From Allotamlana fucoidanivorans (GTDB taxonomy: Bacteria; Bacteroidota; Bacteroidia; Flavobacteriales; Flavobacteriaceae): a DNA stretch of 64,000 bases. The stretch covers positions 62,001 to 126,000 of the forward strand of contig NZ_VDCS01000004.1 in NCBI RefSeq assembly GCF_006265225.1, read 5' to 3'. Of the stretch, positions 1 to 9,579 are shown piece by piece; the stretch's first letter is position 1, and every line of letters starts with the position of its first letter. The notes under the pieces are model-generated. The model was given only the letters and a program-made list of their open reading frames with translations. It was not told the origin of the DNA and did no database searches. The translations under genes were made by a program, and so were the position numbers.

Positions 1-45
1 CAACCTACAAATTTTCTTGGTCATATTTTTACCCAAAAGTTTTAA
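1..45 (+). CDS. possible 3' tail of a gene entering from the left edge
   Basis: Frame 1 is open from the first base to a TAA at 43-45, giving a 14-residue tail that ends in HIFTQKF. That is too short to identify, and the open frame may be chance. Between 46 and 101 nothing else is visible before the rpsT terminator. Confidence 0.2.
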   Translation, partial: QPTNFLGHIFTQKF

Positions 46-101
46 AAGATATTGAATTGGTTAAAGGACCTATATAAAATTTAGAGTAAAAAACAGTATA
101 C

Positions 102-131
102 AAAAAAAGGCCTCTCATTTTGAGAGGCCTT
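102..131 (-). terminator. intrinsic terminator of rpsT
   Basis: An 11-bp perfect stem (107-117 with 121-131, core AAGGCCTCTCA) closes a TTT loop. On the minus strand it is followed by a seven-T run (102-108). It lies about 24 bases past the rpsT stop codon. Confidence 0.85.
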
Positions 132-154
132 ATATATTTTAATTTAAATATAGA

Positions 155-406
155 TTACAGTGCTGCTACGTGTTTTGCTAAACCAGATTTTAAGTTAGCC
201 GCTTTGTTAACATGAATAACGTTTTTCTTTGCTAATTTATCAAGCATAGAAACAACACTAGGAAATAATGCTTCAGCTTCCTTTTTATCAGTTAACTCAC
301 GTAATTTCTTAATAGCATTACGAGTCGTTTTGTGCTGATACCTATTAGTTAAGCGTTTTGCTTCGTTACTTCTTATTCTTTTTAATGCTGACTTATGATT
401 TGCCAT
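155..406 (-). CDS. rpsT: 30S ribosomal protein S20
   Basis: This 83-residue Lys/Arg-rich protein starts [18 protein letters not shown], the usual S20 N-terminus, and its length is normal for bacterial S20. S20 is a primary binder of 16S rRNA in the 30S body. The gene lies 26 bases after tRNA-Glu on the same strand, with no promoter-like element in the gap. It is therefore probably cotranscribed with the tRNA from the promoter at 522-551 and ends at the hairpin at 102-131. Confidence 0.96.
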   Translation of the reverse strand: MANHKSALKRIRSNEAKRLTNRYQHKTTRNAIKKLRELTDKKEAEALFPSVVSMLDKLAKKNVIHVNKAANLKSGLAKHVAAL

Positions 407-432
407 TTTCTTTTTCTATAATTAAAATATTG

Positions 433-504
433 TAGCCCGTAGGGGAATCGAACCCCTCTTACCAGGATGAAAACCTGGCGTCCTAGCCGATAGACGAACG
501 GGCC
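433..504 (-). tRNA. tRNA-Glu (anticodon TTC)
   Basis: The reverse complement folds as a cloverleaf. The acceptor stem is GGCCCGT/ACGGGCT, with a G1-U72 wobble. The anticodon arm is CCAGG-TTTTCAT-CCTGG, with anticodon TTC at 469-471, and the T arm contains GGTTCGATTCC. The discriminator is A and the CCA end is not encoded. The sequence closely resembles other Bacteroidetes tRNA-Glu. Confidence 0.95.
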
Positions 505-521
505 ATTTGTTTTTGAGTGCG

Positions 522-551
522 CAAAGATAAATTTTATTTTTAAAACTACAA
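522..551 (-). promoter_or_regulatory. promoter of tRNA-Glu/rpsT
   Basis: On the minus strand TTG (549-551), a 19-base spacer and TATCTTTG (522-529) fit the Bacteroidetes consensus TTG-N17-23-TAnnTTTG. Transcription would begin just upstream of the tRNA 5' end at 504. The rest of 505-708 is AT-rich and holds no gene I can see. Confidence 0.6.
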
Positions 552-708
552 GTAAAAAAAATAATTTTTTATTCTTTTTTTATTCGCTTTTCAAATAACT
601 CACAATGTTTTTCATTGCGGTTGCAAAATTACAACTATTTTTAAATGTTGCAAGAGCAAAATAATTTTTTTTCAAAAAAAATTGCATTGATTTATCTTAA
701 ACATTGAT

Positions 709-2187
709 TTAGTATGCCTTAGCAAATAACACACGCTGCTTAGATGGTTTTCCTGAATATACACACACCCCCTCTTCTAATTTAGCATTTAAAGGGATAC
801 AACGAATGGTCGCTTTTGTCAACTCTTTTATTTTATCTTCTGTTTCTGTTGTTCCATCCCAATGTGCGGAAATAAATCCTGTTTTTACCTCTAAAACTTC
901 TTTAAACGCCTCAAAAGTATCAACCTCTGTGATATGCTCATTTCTAAACTTTAACGCTTTGTTAAACAAAGTATCCTGAATTTCATGTAGCAAACCATCA
1001 ACTTTATCTGTTATATCATGTAACCCTACAATTTCCTTTGTTAAGGTATCTCTTCGGGCTAGTTCAACCGTACCATTGGCTAAATCTTTAGGACCAATCG
1101 CTATTCTTAAAGGCACCCCCTGTAACTCATGTTGAGCAAACTTAGCCCCTGGTCTTTGAGTAGTTCTATTATCATATTTAACCGTGATGTTTTTTACTCG
1201 TAGGTCGCTAATTATACTCTCTGCAACTTCTGTAATGGCAGCTAAATCTTCTTCACTTTTATAAATAGGAACTATAACTACTTGATTCGGAGCTAAACTA
1301 GGAGGCAATACTAAACCATAATCATCACTATGCGTCATAATTAAAGCCCCCATTAATCGTGTTGACACACCCCATGAAGTGGCCCAAACATAATCTTGCT
1401 TGCCTTCTTTATTAGCAAACTTTACATCAAAGGCTTTAGCGAAATTCTGTCCTAAAAAATGAGAGGTTCCTGCTTGTAAGGCCTTTCCATCTTGCATTAA
1501 GGCTTCAATGCAATAGGTTTCATCTGCTCCTGCAAAACGTTCACTTTCAGTTTTTAGCCCTTGAATAACAGGTATAGCCATAAACTTCTCAACAAAAGCA
1601 GCATAAACATTATTCATTAACTCGGCCTCAGCAAGTGCCTCTTCACGAGTTTCATGAGCTGTATGCCCTTCTTGCCATAAAAATTCTGCTGTACGTAAAA
1701 ATAAGCGTGTACGCATTTCCCAACGCACCACATTGGCCCATTGATTTATCAATAATGGCAAATCTCTATAAGATTGTATCCAACCTCTAAAGGTATTCCA
1801 TATAATGGCTTCGCTAGTGGGTCTTACAACTAACTCTTCTTCTAATCTAGCTTCTGGATCAACTCTTAACTTACCTTTATTTTCTGGATCATTCTGCAAC
1901 CTATAATGTGTTACAACAGCACATTCTTTAGCAAATCCTTCAGCGTTTTTTTCTTCGGCTTCAAACAAACTTTTTGGCACAAACAAGGGGAAATAGGCAT
2001 TTTGGTGCCCCGTTTCTTTAAACATTCTGTCTAATTCGCCCTGCATTTTTTCCCATATGGCATATCCGTATGGTTTTATAACCATACAACCTCTCACAGC
2101 CGAATTCTCGGCTAAATCAGCCTTAACAACCAATTCGTTATACCATTTTGAATAATCTGTTGCTCTACTGGTAAGTTTTTTACTCAT
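709..2187 (-). CDS. proS: prolyl-tRNA synthetase (archaeal/eukaryotic-type)
   Basis: Charges tRNA-Pro with proline in the cytosol. The 492-residue class II synthetase shows RPTSEAIIW at about 122-130 and the motif 2 region with [15 protein letters not shown] at about 155-169, followed by QEGHTAH. It ends in a C-terminal Tyr, as the short ProS type lacking the bacterial editing insertion does. The start is the ATG at 2185-2187 ([20 protein letters not shown]), the normal N-terminus of this family. An upstream TTG extension of 28 residues is hydrophobic, covers the promoter region and is rejected. A consensus promoter lies at 2241-2271. Confidence 0.95.
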   Translation of the reverse strand: MSKKLTSRATDYSKWYNELVVKADLAENSAVRGCMVIKPYGYAIWEKMQGELDRMFKETGHQNAYFPLFVPKSLFEAEEKNAEGFAKECAVVTHYRLQNDPENKGKLRVDPEARLEEELVVRPTSEAIIWNTFRGWIQSYRDLPLLINQWANVVRWEMRTRLFLRTAEFLWQEGHTAHETREEALAEAELMNNVYAAFVEKFMAIPVIQGLKTESERFAGADETYCIEALMQDGKALQAGTSHFLGQNFAKAFDVKFANKEGKQDYVWATSWGVSTRLMGALIMTHSDDYGLVLPPSLAPNQVVIVPIYKSEEDLAAITEVAESIISDLRVKNITVKYDNRTTQRPGAKFAQHELQGVPLRIAIGPKDLANGTVELARRDTLTKEIVGLHDITDKVDGLLHEIQDTLFNKALKFRNEHITEVDTFEAFKEVLEVKTGFISAHWDGTTETEDKIKELTKATIRCIPLNAKLEEGVCVYSGKPSKQRVLFAKAY

Positions 2188-2240
2188 ATCATTTTTTTGG
2201 CACAAATGTTGTGACTTAGTTAAATAAAAAAATAGTTCAG

Positions 2241-2271
2241 CAAAACTAACTATTTTTGTGATGTTCAACAA
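2241..2271 (-). promoter_or_regulatory. promoter of proS
   Basis: On the minus strand TTG (2269-2271), a 20-base spacer and TAGTTTTG (2241-2248) match TTG-N17-23-TAnnTTTG. The start codon is about 50 bases downstream. It overlaps a divergent -7-like box for the lipoprotein gene (2251-2258). Confidence 0.55.
2251..2258 (+). promoter_or_regulatory. -7 box, lipoprotein gene promoter
   Basis: TATTTTTG matches TAnnTTTG 28 bases before the ATG at 2287. No clear TTG sits at the -33 distance, so the call is weak. Confidence 0.35.
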
Positions 2272-2286
2272 TAAAATTCAAGAGAT

Positions 2287-3438
2287 ATGCATTTTAACAA
2301 CTACTTAAAACTAAAAGCGCCATTTATAGCTTTATTTAGCTTATTGTTTGGATTTTTATCATGTGGATCTTATGAATATGTTGGTACAAACAATGACGGA
2401 ATTTATGGTGATCCTGTTGCACAAACCCAAGAAAGACCTGTTGAAACTTCAAGAGCAAACAGAAGTAATTACTATAGTGACTATTTTAAAACAAAAGCTA
2501 TTGAATCTGAAAGCATGACACCAGAAGATGCTATTTTCACTGATATTGATTCCTATGAAAGTTCTGCCTATGTAGAAAATGACTCCATACCGAATAATTA
2601 TGCTGGTTATGGTGGTTGGGGGCAAACCAACAGTAATGTTACCATTAACTACGTGAACAACGGCTGGGGTTGGGGTGGTTACTGGGGGGCTAACTGGTAC
2701 TTTGGTTACGGCTGGGGCTGGAATGGCTATTGGGGATACCCTGGATGGTGCTACCCATGGAATAATTACTGGGGCGGAGGCTATTGGGGTGGCTACTGGG
2801 GAGGCTATTGGGGCGGCTACTACCGCAGTCCTTATGTATCTTATAGCGCTTCAAGACGAGGTGGTTACTATGCTAACAACTATTTTGGTTCGACATCAGG
2901 CAGACGAAGCTCATATTACAACAGATCAGATGCTAATTCTGGAGGCAGACGTAGTTCATATTCAAGAAATGGTAATACTAAAAATACTGTAGCTGGCAAT
3001 TATGAAGGTCGACGCAGTTCTTCAAGGGTATCAAATGGCACCACATCAAAATATACTACAAATAGAAGAAGCAACAGTGTTAGTAGATACGCTTCAACAC
3101 CATCCTCAACGTATAGAAGAAATAGCAATTCAAGTAACGTTAACAGATCTTACTCAGGAGTTACAAGACGGTCAGCAACTGTAAGAACACCGTCTAGAAA
3201 TTCAACAACAAGATCATCATCTTCAACAACAAGAAGAAGTTCTAGTACCATTTACAGGCAGCCTTCGTCAAATAGCAGATATAATTCAGGAAACACCTAT
3301 AGGTCATCATCTTCCTCAAGAAGTTCATCATACTCTCCTAGTAGCAGTTCAAGATCTAGTAGTTCTATGTCAAGATCATCATCTGGTGGCGGCAGAAGTT
3401 CAGGAGCTAGCTCATCGGGAGGTGGAAGAAGACGATAA
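2287..3438 (+). CDS. low-complexity Gly/Trp/Tyr- and Ser/Arg-rich lipoprotein
   Basis: This 383-residue exported protein begins with a hydrophobic signal and a lipobox-like FLSC with Cys at 26, so it is probably lipid-anchored. Three zones follow. The first is acidic (about 27-105). The second is very rich in Gly, Trp and Tyr (about 108-182) and contains repeated GGYW units. The third is a Ser/Arg/Thr-rich, presumably disordered tail (about 188-383) ending in GGGRRR. No enzymatic domain is visible. Flavobacteria often carry a similar gene, sometimes labelled vitellogenin-like, between proS and an OmpP1/FadL porin. Its function is unknown; a structural or adhesive envelope role is only a guess. 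Open frames in other phases of this repeat region are composition artefacts. Confidence 0.75.
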   Translation: MHFNNYLKLKAPFIALFSLLFGFLSCGSYEYVGTNNDGIYGDPVAQTQERPVETSRANRSNYYSDYFKTKAIESESMTPEDAIFTDIDSYESSAYVENDSIPNNYAGYGGWGQTNSNVTINYVNNGWGWGGYWGANWYFGYGWGWNGYWGYPGWCYPWNNYWGGGYWGGYWGGYWGGYYRSPYVSYSASRRGGYYANNYFGSTSGRRSSYYNRSDANSGGRRSSYSRNGNTKNTVAGNYEGRRSSSRVSNGTTSKYTTNRRSNSVSRYASTPSSTYRRNSNSSNVNRSYSGVTRRSATVRTPSRNSTTRSSSSTTRRSSSTIYRQPSSNSRYNSGNTYRSSSSSRSSSYSPSSSSRSSSSMSRSSSGGGRSSGASSSGGGRRR

Positions 3439-3523
3439 TATCATTTCTATAAAAATTTAAGTAGTTAAATATCTTACGTAGACAAACACCTTTTTTGCCC
3501 CAAACATTAAAAACATCAAACAC

Positions 3524-5056
3524 ATGAAGAAGTTAAATTTACTATTAATTGCAGCTATTTCATTATCTTCATTACATGCGCAAGACATTAGTGATGCGTT
3601 TAGATACTCACAAGAAGAGATACATGGAACCGCGCGTTTTAGAGCCATGAGTGGCGCCTTTGGAGCTTTAGGTGGCGATATGAGCGCCGTTAGTTTAAAC
3701 CCCGCAGGCTCTGTTGTTTTCAGTCAAAGCCATGCCTCTGTTACTGGTGCAAATTTTAAAATAGACAACAACACCACTTACTTTAATGGTTTTACTAATT
3801 CTAGTGACTCAAAATTTTCAATTAATCAAGGAGGCATAACATTTGTATTTGCAGATCGTAGCAATCGGTCTCCCTGGAAAAAGTTTGCTCTAAGTTTTAA
3901 TTCTGAACGAACAAACAATTATGAAACAAGCTGGTTCGCTAGAGGGTTGAACACAAATGACGATGGACAATTCAGTAATTCAATTGCTAGTTACTTTTAT
4001 GATTATGCTGATGGAAAACGTTTAGCAGATATTTCGGCACTACCTGGTGAAACCATTAGTTCTGCATATCGTGACATTGGTGACAGCTTTGGTTTTGCCC
4101 ACCAGCAAGCGTTTCTAGGTTTTGAATCTTTTATTCTTGATCCTGAAGTAGATGATGACGATAACACACTTTATTATGCCAATGTAGCCTCAGGTGATTT
4201 TAACCACAACTACTCTTATATTGCCACGGGTTACAATGGTAAAATTACATTTAACCTTGCCACACAATACGAAGACATCTTGTCTTTAGGTTTTAACTTT
4301 AACTCTCATTTTATAAGTTATGATAAATCTACCCGGCTTCGTGAGAATAATTCTAACGTAGGTTCTATTGTAAACTTTGTTGATTTTCAGCAAAATTTAT
4401 CTACCAGAGGGGTTGGATACTCCTTTCAGTTTGGCGGTATTGTTAAGCTAAGCCCAGAATTTCGTTTGGGTCTAGTGTATGATTCCCCAACCTGGTATTC
4501 TATTGATGAAGAAACTACAGAGTTTATTGATACCGATGAATTAGAAGATCAGGATTTTCCTGCCATTAACCCTGGAATAGTTAACGTATATCCTAGATAT
4601 AGACTTAAAACACCTTCTAAGTTCACAGGAAGCTTAGCCTATGTATTTAATAAACAAGGTATTATTAGTTTTGACTATTCAAGAAAAAACTACGGCAACA
4701 TGCAGTTCAGACCAACTTCAGACCCAGATTTTATTGATCAAAACCAAATTATAAGAGATGTTTTCAAAAGTACAAACACTTACAGAGCTGGTGCTGAATA
4801 TAGAATTAAACAAATTAGCTTAAGAGGTGGGTATCGCTTTGAAGAAAGTCCGTATGCCGACGGTATAACCGTGGGTGATTTAACAGGGTATTCCCTTGGT
4901 TTAGGTTTTAATTTTGGAAATACTCGATTAGACTTAGCATTTGATGAATCAAAACGATCATTCGCAGCGCCTCTATATACCATTGGACTTATTGACAAGG
5001 CATTCATTGATAGAAAATATACTAATTTCACCCTATCTCTTGCCTTTAACATATAG
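3524..5056 (+). CDS. OmpP1/FadL-family outer membrane transport protein
   Basis: A 510-residue beta-barrel predicted to move hydrophobic substrates across the outer membrane. A signal peptide (MKKLNLLLIAAISLSSLHA) precedes QDISDAFRYS. The family hallmark follows at about 35-65, where RFRAMSGAFGALGGD leads into NPAG. The rest alternates in barrel-strand fashion and ends with an aromatic-rich strand (FTLSLAFNI), as outer-membrane barrels do. It is 85 bases downstream of the low-complexity lipoprotein on the same strand and is followed by a clear terminator. The specific substrate cannot be told from the sequence. Confidence 0.85.
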   Translation: MKKLNLLLIAAISLSSLHAQDISDAFRYSQEEIHGTARFRAMSGAFGALGGDMSAVSLNPAGSVVFSQSHASVTGANFKIDNNTTYFNGFTNSSDSKFSINQGGITFVFADRSNRSPWKKFALSFNSERTNNYETSWFARGLNTNDDGQFSNSIASYFYDYADGKRLADISALPGETISSAYRDIGDSFGFAHQQAFLGFESFILDPEVDDDDNTLYYANVASGDFNHNYSYIATGYNGKITFNLATQYEDILSLGFNFNSHFISYDKSTRLRENNSNVGSIVNFVDFQQNLSTRGVGYSFQFGGIVKLSPEFRLGLVYDSPTWYSIDEETTEFIDTDELEDQDFPAINPGIVNVYPRYRLKTPSKFTGSLAYVFNKQGIISFDYSRKNYGNMQFRPTSDPDFIDQNQIIRDVFKSTNTYRAGAEYRIKQISLRGGYRFEESPYADGITVGDLTGYSLGLGFNFGNTRLDLAFDESKRSFAAPLYTIGLIDKAFIDRKYTNFTLSLAFNI

Positions 5057-5079
5057 AACACACAAAATTACCAATACTG

Positions 5080-5106
5080 AGCCTGAATTAACTTTCAGGC
5101 TTTTTT
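5080..5106 (+). terminator. intrinsic terminator after the FadL-like gene
   Basis: AGCCTGAA (5080-5087) pairs with TTCAGGCT (5094-5101) and is followed by TTTTT. It is 24 bases past the stop codon. Confidence 0.8.
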
Positions 5107-5202
5107 ATCTCTAAAAGTTAACTGTAATTTTTACAAAAAGCATCAGACTAAGTGTACATATTATTTATTTGTTAAGACCAAGTGTAACAAACTAGAAATG
5201 CT

Positions 5203-5210
5203 TATCTTTG
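5203..5210 (+). promoter_or_regulatory. -7 box of the folE promoter
   Basis: TATCTTTG followed by C matches TAnnTTTG exactly, 24 bases before the folE ATG. No TTG is found at the usual -33 distance. Confidence 0.45.
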
Positions 5211-5234
5211 CAAATTCAATTTTGAGTATTACAG

Positions 5235-5912
5235 ATGAAATTTGATAACAACTTAGAAGATTTTGACGCTCTTGGAAATGAGCACATTGGAACCTCTGAA
5301 AATACGCCTTTACGGCAAGATGCTTTCAAACTTTCTAATGAAGAAAAGATAGATATTATTAAAGACGATGTGCGTCATATTATGGAAACCTTAGGCTTAG
5401 ACTTATCAGACGATAGCTTAAAAGGTACACCAAACCGCGTGGCAAAAATGTTTGTTAAAGAAATTTTTGGTGGGCTTGATCCCGATAAAAAACCTAGTGC
5501 CTCAACGTTTGATAACAAATACAAGTACGGTGAAATGTTGGTTGAAAAAAACATTACTGTATACTCAACCTGTGAGCACCACTTATTGCCTATAGTTGGT
5601 AGAGCACATATTGCCTACATTTCAAATGGCACCGTGGTTGGATTATCTAAAATGAATCGGGTGGTAGATTATTTTGCAAAACGCCCACAAGTTCAAGAAC
5701 GATTAACAATTCAAATTGTAAGAGAACTTCAAAACGTTTTAGGCACTAAAGATGTAGCCTGTGTTATTGATGCGAAACATTTATGTGTAAATTCAAGAGG
5801 AATTAGAGATATTGAAAGTAGCACGGTAACTTCAGAATTTGGTGGAAAATTCAAAGATATGGCTACTCGCAGAGAATTCCTTGATTATATTAAGCTAGAT
5901 ACCACATTTTAA
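5235..5912 (+). CDS. folE: GTP cyclohydrolase I
   Basis: Converts GTP to 7,8-dihydroneopterin triphosphate, the first step to tetrahydrofolate and pterins. The 225-residue protein has the zinc motif CEHHLLP, with Cys113 and His116, and the third ligand Cys184 in HLCVNSRGI. The spacing matches the E. coli enzyme (Cys110, His113, Cys181). The GTP-cyclohydrolase core runs from about 40 to 222. It is followed 40 bases later by cysS and then yidD, an order common in flavobacteria. Confidence 0.96.
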   Translation: MKFDNNLEDFDALGNEHIGTSENTPLRQDAFKLSNEEKIDIIKDDVRHIMETLGLDLSDDSLKGTPNRVAKMFVKEIFGGLDPDKKPSASTFDNKYKYGEMLVEKNITVYSTCEHHLLPIVGRAHIAYISNGTVVGLSKMNRVVDYFAKRPQVQERLTIQIVRELQNVLGTKDVACVIDAKHLCVNSRGIRDIESSTVTSEFGGKFKDMATRREFLDYIKLDTTF

Positions 5913-5952
5913 ATCCTTAGTCAAACAAAATAACTCATCTACTTAAACCAAC

Positions 5953-7434
5953 ATGCAGTTATACCAATCGCAACAATTAAGTATTTACAATTCACTTACC
6001 GGAAAGAAAGAACTATTCAAACCAATAAACGAAGGGCATGTAGGCATGTATGTGTGTGGCCCAACAGTTTATAGCAATGTACATTTAGGAAACGTAAGAA
6101 CCTTTATGTCTTTTGATATGGTATTTCGATATTTGAAGCATTTGGGTTATAAAGTGCGCTATGTTAGAAATATTACGGATGCTGGACATCTTGAAAATGA
6201 TGCTGATGCTGGTGAAGACAAAATCACAAAAAAAGCGCGTTTAGAACAAATTGAGCCTATGGAAGTGGTACAACGTTATACGGTTGACTTTCATAACATA
6301 TTGAACACATTCAATTTTTTACCTCCAAGTATTGAACCCACAGCAACAGGTCATATTATTGAACAAATCGAGCTAATTAGCACCATTATTGAGAATGGTT
6401 TTGCTTATGAGATTAATGGCTCTGTTTACTTTGATGTGCATAAGTTTAATGAAACGCATGAGTATGGTAAATTGAGTAAACGTAAGCTAGACGATTTAAT
6501 ACATAACACCAGAGCACTTGACGGACAAAGTGATAAGAAAAACCCTCAAGATTTTGCCCTTTGGAAAAAAGCCGAGCCCCAACATATTATGCGCTGGCCT
6601 TCACCATGGAGTGACGGGTTTCCTGGTTGGCATTTAGAGTGTACCGCTATGAGCACTAAGTATCTGGGTGAACAGTTTGATATTCATGGTGGTGGCATGG
6701 ATTTAAAATTTCCACATCACGAGTGTGAAATTGCGCAAAATGAAGCCGCTAAAGGAAATTCTCCTGTTAATTACTGGATGCACGCTAATATGCTTGAGCT
6801 AAATGGACAACGCATGTCAAAAACCACAGGAAACACTGTAAACCCTGACGAACTGCTCTCAGGAAATAACTCTTTTTTCAGCAAGGCCTACTCACCAAGT
6901 GTTATTCGTTTTTTTAACGCGCAATCATCATACAGAAGTGTTTTAGATTTAACAGATGATGGTTTATTAGCGAGTGAAAAAGGCTTTTATAGACTAATGG
7001 ATGCTGTAAACCTATTAAATAAAATAAATACATCAAACAACTCTACATTTGATATTCCTACTTGGAAACAAAAATGTTATGATGCTATGAATGACGATTT
7101 TAATTCACCTATTTTAATTGCTCATTTATTTGAAGCTGGAAAATTTATAAATCAAATCAAGGAAGGCAAGGCCTCTATAACCAAAGACGATTTAAACCTA
7201 TTAAAAATCACTATACATAACTTTGTATTTGATATTTTAGGGCTTGAAAACACGGCTGAAAGCAACACCAATTCTGATAAGTTATCAGGTGCTGTTGATG
7301 TTCTAATAAAACTAAGACAAGAAGCACGCGTAAATAAAGACTTTGCTCTTTCAGATAAAATAAGAGATGAATTGGCTGCTGTTGGTATTCAGTTAAAAGA
7401 TGGTAAAGACGGTACTACCTTTTCTATAAACTAA
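5953..7434 (+). CDS. cysS: cysteinyl-tRNA synthetase
   Basis: Charges tRNA-Cys. This 493-residue class I synthetase has [13 protein letters not shown] at 35-47, which contains the HIGH-like HLGN and the zinc ligand Cys35. Further zinc ligands lie in [10 protein letters not shown] and FPHHECE, and the KMSKS-type loop is QRMSKTTGN. An anticodon-binding DALR-like region occupies the C-terminal third. All catalytic motifs are intact and the length is normal. Confidence 0.97.
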   Translation: MQLYQSQQLSIYNSLTGKKELFKPINEGHVGMYVCGPTVYSNVHLGNVRTFMSFDMVFRYLKHLGYKVRYVRNITDAGHLENDADAGEDKITKKARLEQIEPMEVVQRYTVDFHNILNTFNFLPPSIEPTATGHIIEQIELISTIIENGFAYEINGSVYFDVHKFNETHEYGKLSKRKLDDLIHNTRALDGQSDKKNPQDFALWKKAEPQHIMRWPSPWSDGFPGWHLECTAMSTKYLGEQFDIHGGGMDLKFPHHECEIAQNEAAKGNSPVNYWMHANMLELNGQRMSKTTGNTVNPDELLSGNNSFFSKAYSPSVIRFFNAQSSYRSVLDLTDDGLLASEKGFYRLMDAVNLLNKINTSNNSTFDIPTWKQKCYDAMNDDFNSPILIAHLFEAGKFINQIKEGKASITKDDLNLLKITIHNFVFDILGLENTAESNTNSDKLSGAVDVLIKLRQEARVNKDFALSDKIRDELAAVGIQLKDGKDGTTFSIN

Positions 7435-7526
7435 GTGCCCAAGTGTTATTCTGAACTTATTTAAATAAAATCAGGTAACCAAATTATAAAATCATATAAG
7501 CGCTGGTTTCTTTTGATACACTCAGA

Positions 7527-7748
7527 ATGAAAAAAATACTCATTTTTCCTTTCTTGCTATTGATTAAAGTATACCAAACCTTTATATCACCATTAACGCC
7601 TGCAACATGCAGATACCAACCAACGTGCTCACACTACAGTAAAGAAGCCCTACAAAAGCATGGTTTATTAAAAGGCGGTTGGCTTGCTATAAAACGCATA
7701 TTTAGTTGTCACCCTTGGGGTGGTTCTGGGTATGATCCAGTGCCTTGA
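7527..7748 (+). CDS. yidD: membrane protein insertion efficiency factor YidD
   Basis: This 73-residue protein has an N-terminal amphipathic/hydrophobic helix and the family core [17 protein letters not shown], then [13 protein letters not shown]. YidD assists YidC/Sec insertion of inner-membrane proteins. The start is the ATG at 7527, 92 bases after cysS. In many relatives lgt follows nearby; here a putative carbohydrate-active gene does. Confidence 0.93.
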   Translation: MKKILIFPFLLLIKVYQTFISPLTPATCRYQPTCSHYSKEALQKHGLLKGGWLAIKRIFSCHPWGGSGYDPVP

Positions 7749-7866
7749 CACTTGTTATCACCTCATAAGAGTCCTTTTGCAATCCCTAAACTAACCTCTT
7801 ATAACATTATGTTAATTCTTTTCTTATATTATATATTTGAGTACACTAAACTATACCTCTTATATA

Positions 7867-9579
7867 ATGACAAAAAAATTATGTCTTTTCATGTTATTAG
7901 TAGCAACTGCTATGTTTTCTCAAAAACCAAAAGTTTGGCTTATCAGTGATGGTGGTTACCAAATTAACGACCCTGATGATATTTCAGCAGTTGCCAGTTA
8001 TCTCTTAATGTCAAATATGTTTAACACGAGAGGTGTAGTAATAGGAAGTACCACACATCCGTGGAATAAAAATACCATTGATCAAAAAAAATGGGCTGAA
8101 GAAACTTATGCAAGTGCCTACTCAAAAGATTTAAAAAATTTAAACAAATACATAGGAGGCTACCAAACCACTATTCGGTTTTTAGAATCTTCAATAAAAG
8201 GTATGGGGGTAAGCTTTTCTCCAACCAAAAATTATATTTTAAAGAATTACCCGTCTATTTTATCTTTATTTAAAGAGGTTGATCAAAGCAAAGAAACTAT
8301 CAATGTTTTATGTTATGGTCCATTAACTGAGCAAGCTATTTTTGTCAGTTATTGTTTAAACAATAATCGATTCGATATTTTAAAAAAAACACGATTTATA
8401 AGCCACTGGACCAGCTCTAATTTTCATGTAGGTAGTATAAAAAATCCTGAACATACTCACAACTGCTTTGCCGACCCTATTGCATGTGAATACATGAAAA
8501 ACAAAGCCAAAAATGGCAATATTGAATTTTACGAATGTGGAGGCATAGGGCAATACGGCCTTGTTGAAGGTGGCCCAAAAGGAAAAGAATATTACAGTTT
8601 ATTTAAAGACAGTAACTTAGGGAAAATTTTTGCTGAGGGGAAATTCACAAAAAATAGAGTTGATGATTCTGATGCCGCTACTTATTGGGCCTTATTGGGT
8701 AACTACGGCGTCTCACTAAAAGATATAGCCAGTAATGGGGTAAATTTTCCAGAAGTAGAGGAACGCAATGAAAAAGCCTTTGCCTTACATGCCAAGCAGA
8801 TGCGCGATGAACTCTTAAGACGCTCTAATGCCGCAGCTGGCAGAAACCCCGACGCTATTAAAATTGATATTATTGTTCCTGAACATGGCATGGCAGATCC
8901 CCATGCTTGGGTGCAAAATGACACCCTTTTCTTTATTGCAGGACATGATGAATCATGGGAAGGAAAAGGATCTTTCAGAATGGATAAATGGGAAGTTTGG
9001 TCTTCTGTTGATTTAAAAACATATACACACCACAGAGATATTCTCCCCAAACAAACCTACATTGGAGACTTACCCAATTGTTGGGCAGGTGATATATGTG
9101 AGAGAAACGGTAAATACTATTGGTTTTTCTCAAATAGAAATATTAATACAGGTGTTATGGTAGCCAATAAAATAACAGGACCATATACAGATCTTTTAGG
9201 AAAACCACTACTCAAAGAAGGCATTGTACCAGTACACCCTTATGATCCTGAAATTTTTATTGAAGACGATGTGTACACCATTTGTTTTGGTTCTGGAACA
9301 TATTATATGGCAACCCTAGCGGAAGACATGAAGTCGTTAACCACAACACCAAAACCAATCATTGTTCAAAATGAAAATGGTGAAATCCTAAAAACCGATG
9401 ATAAATCAACGCTTTTTAAACGTAATGATTGGTATTACTTGGTTTACGGTTCAAACTATGCCATGTCAAAAAACCTATACGGTCCTTACACCTATAAAGG
9501 CCCCTTTTTAAAAGGCGGACATACTAGTTTTTTGAGTGGCACGGTCAGTGGTATGTGTTACAAGAAAATCACGACATAA
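7867..9579 (+). pseudogene. exported nucleoside-hydrolase-like/GH43 fusion, 5' part (frameshifted)
   Basis: The signal peptide starts at the ATG at 7867 (MTKKLCLFMLLVATAMFSQ); an upstream TTG would add 10 non-signal residues. Residues about 22-290 resemble the DUF1593/inosine-uridine nucleoside hydrolase fold, with an Asp-rich ISDGGYQINDPDD near the N-terminus. From about 335 the sequence looks like a GH43 five-bladed propeller: MADPHAWVQNDTLFFIAGHD supplies the likely catalytic Asp, and DPEIFIEDD and related blade repeats follow. The frame breaks at a T6 run (9528-9533) and stops 15 codons later. The adjacent frame continues the propeller to 10124. The cause may be a one-base deletion, a sequencing error or -1 ribosomal frameshifting. 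The true substrate is unknown. Confidence 0.7.
9528..9534 (+). other. slippery heptamer T-TTT-TTG at the frame break
   Basis: In the upstream frame the codons read AGT TTT TTG, which is an X-XXY-YYZ heptamer. A -1 slip here joins the two parts as SFFEWHGQWYVLQENHD, a natural GH43 propeller segment. One extra T would do the same. No strong downstream hairpin is seen within 10 bases, so a deletion or sequencing error remains at least as likely as programmed frameshifting. Confidence 0.5.

Noticed and set aside
2675-3184. Open frames in other phases of the low-complexity lipoprotein gene
   Set aside because: They are side effects of the Gly/Trp and Ser/Arg codon repeats. They have biased composition and no start context or homology.
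7752-7949. Plus-strand open frame after yidD
   Set aside because: Overlaps the signal peptide of the next gene in another phase, has no family resemblance and lies in AT-rich spacer.
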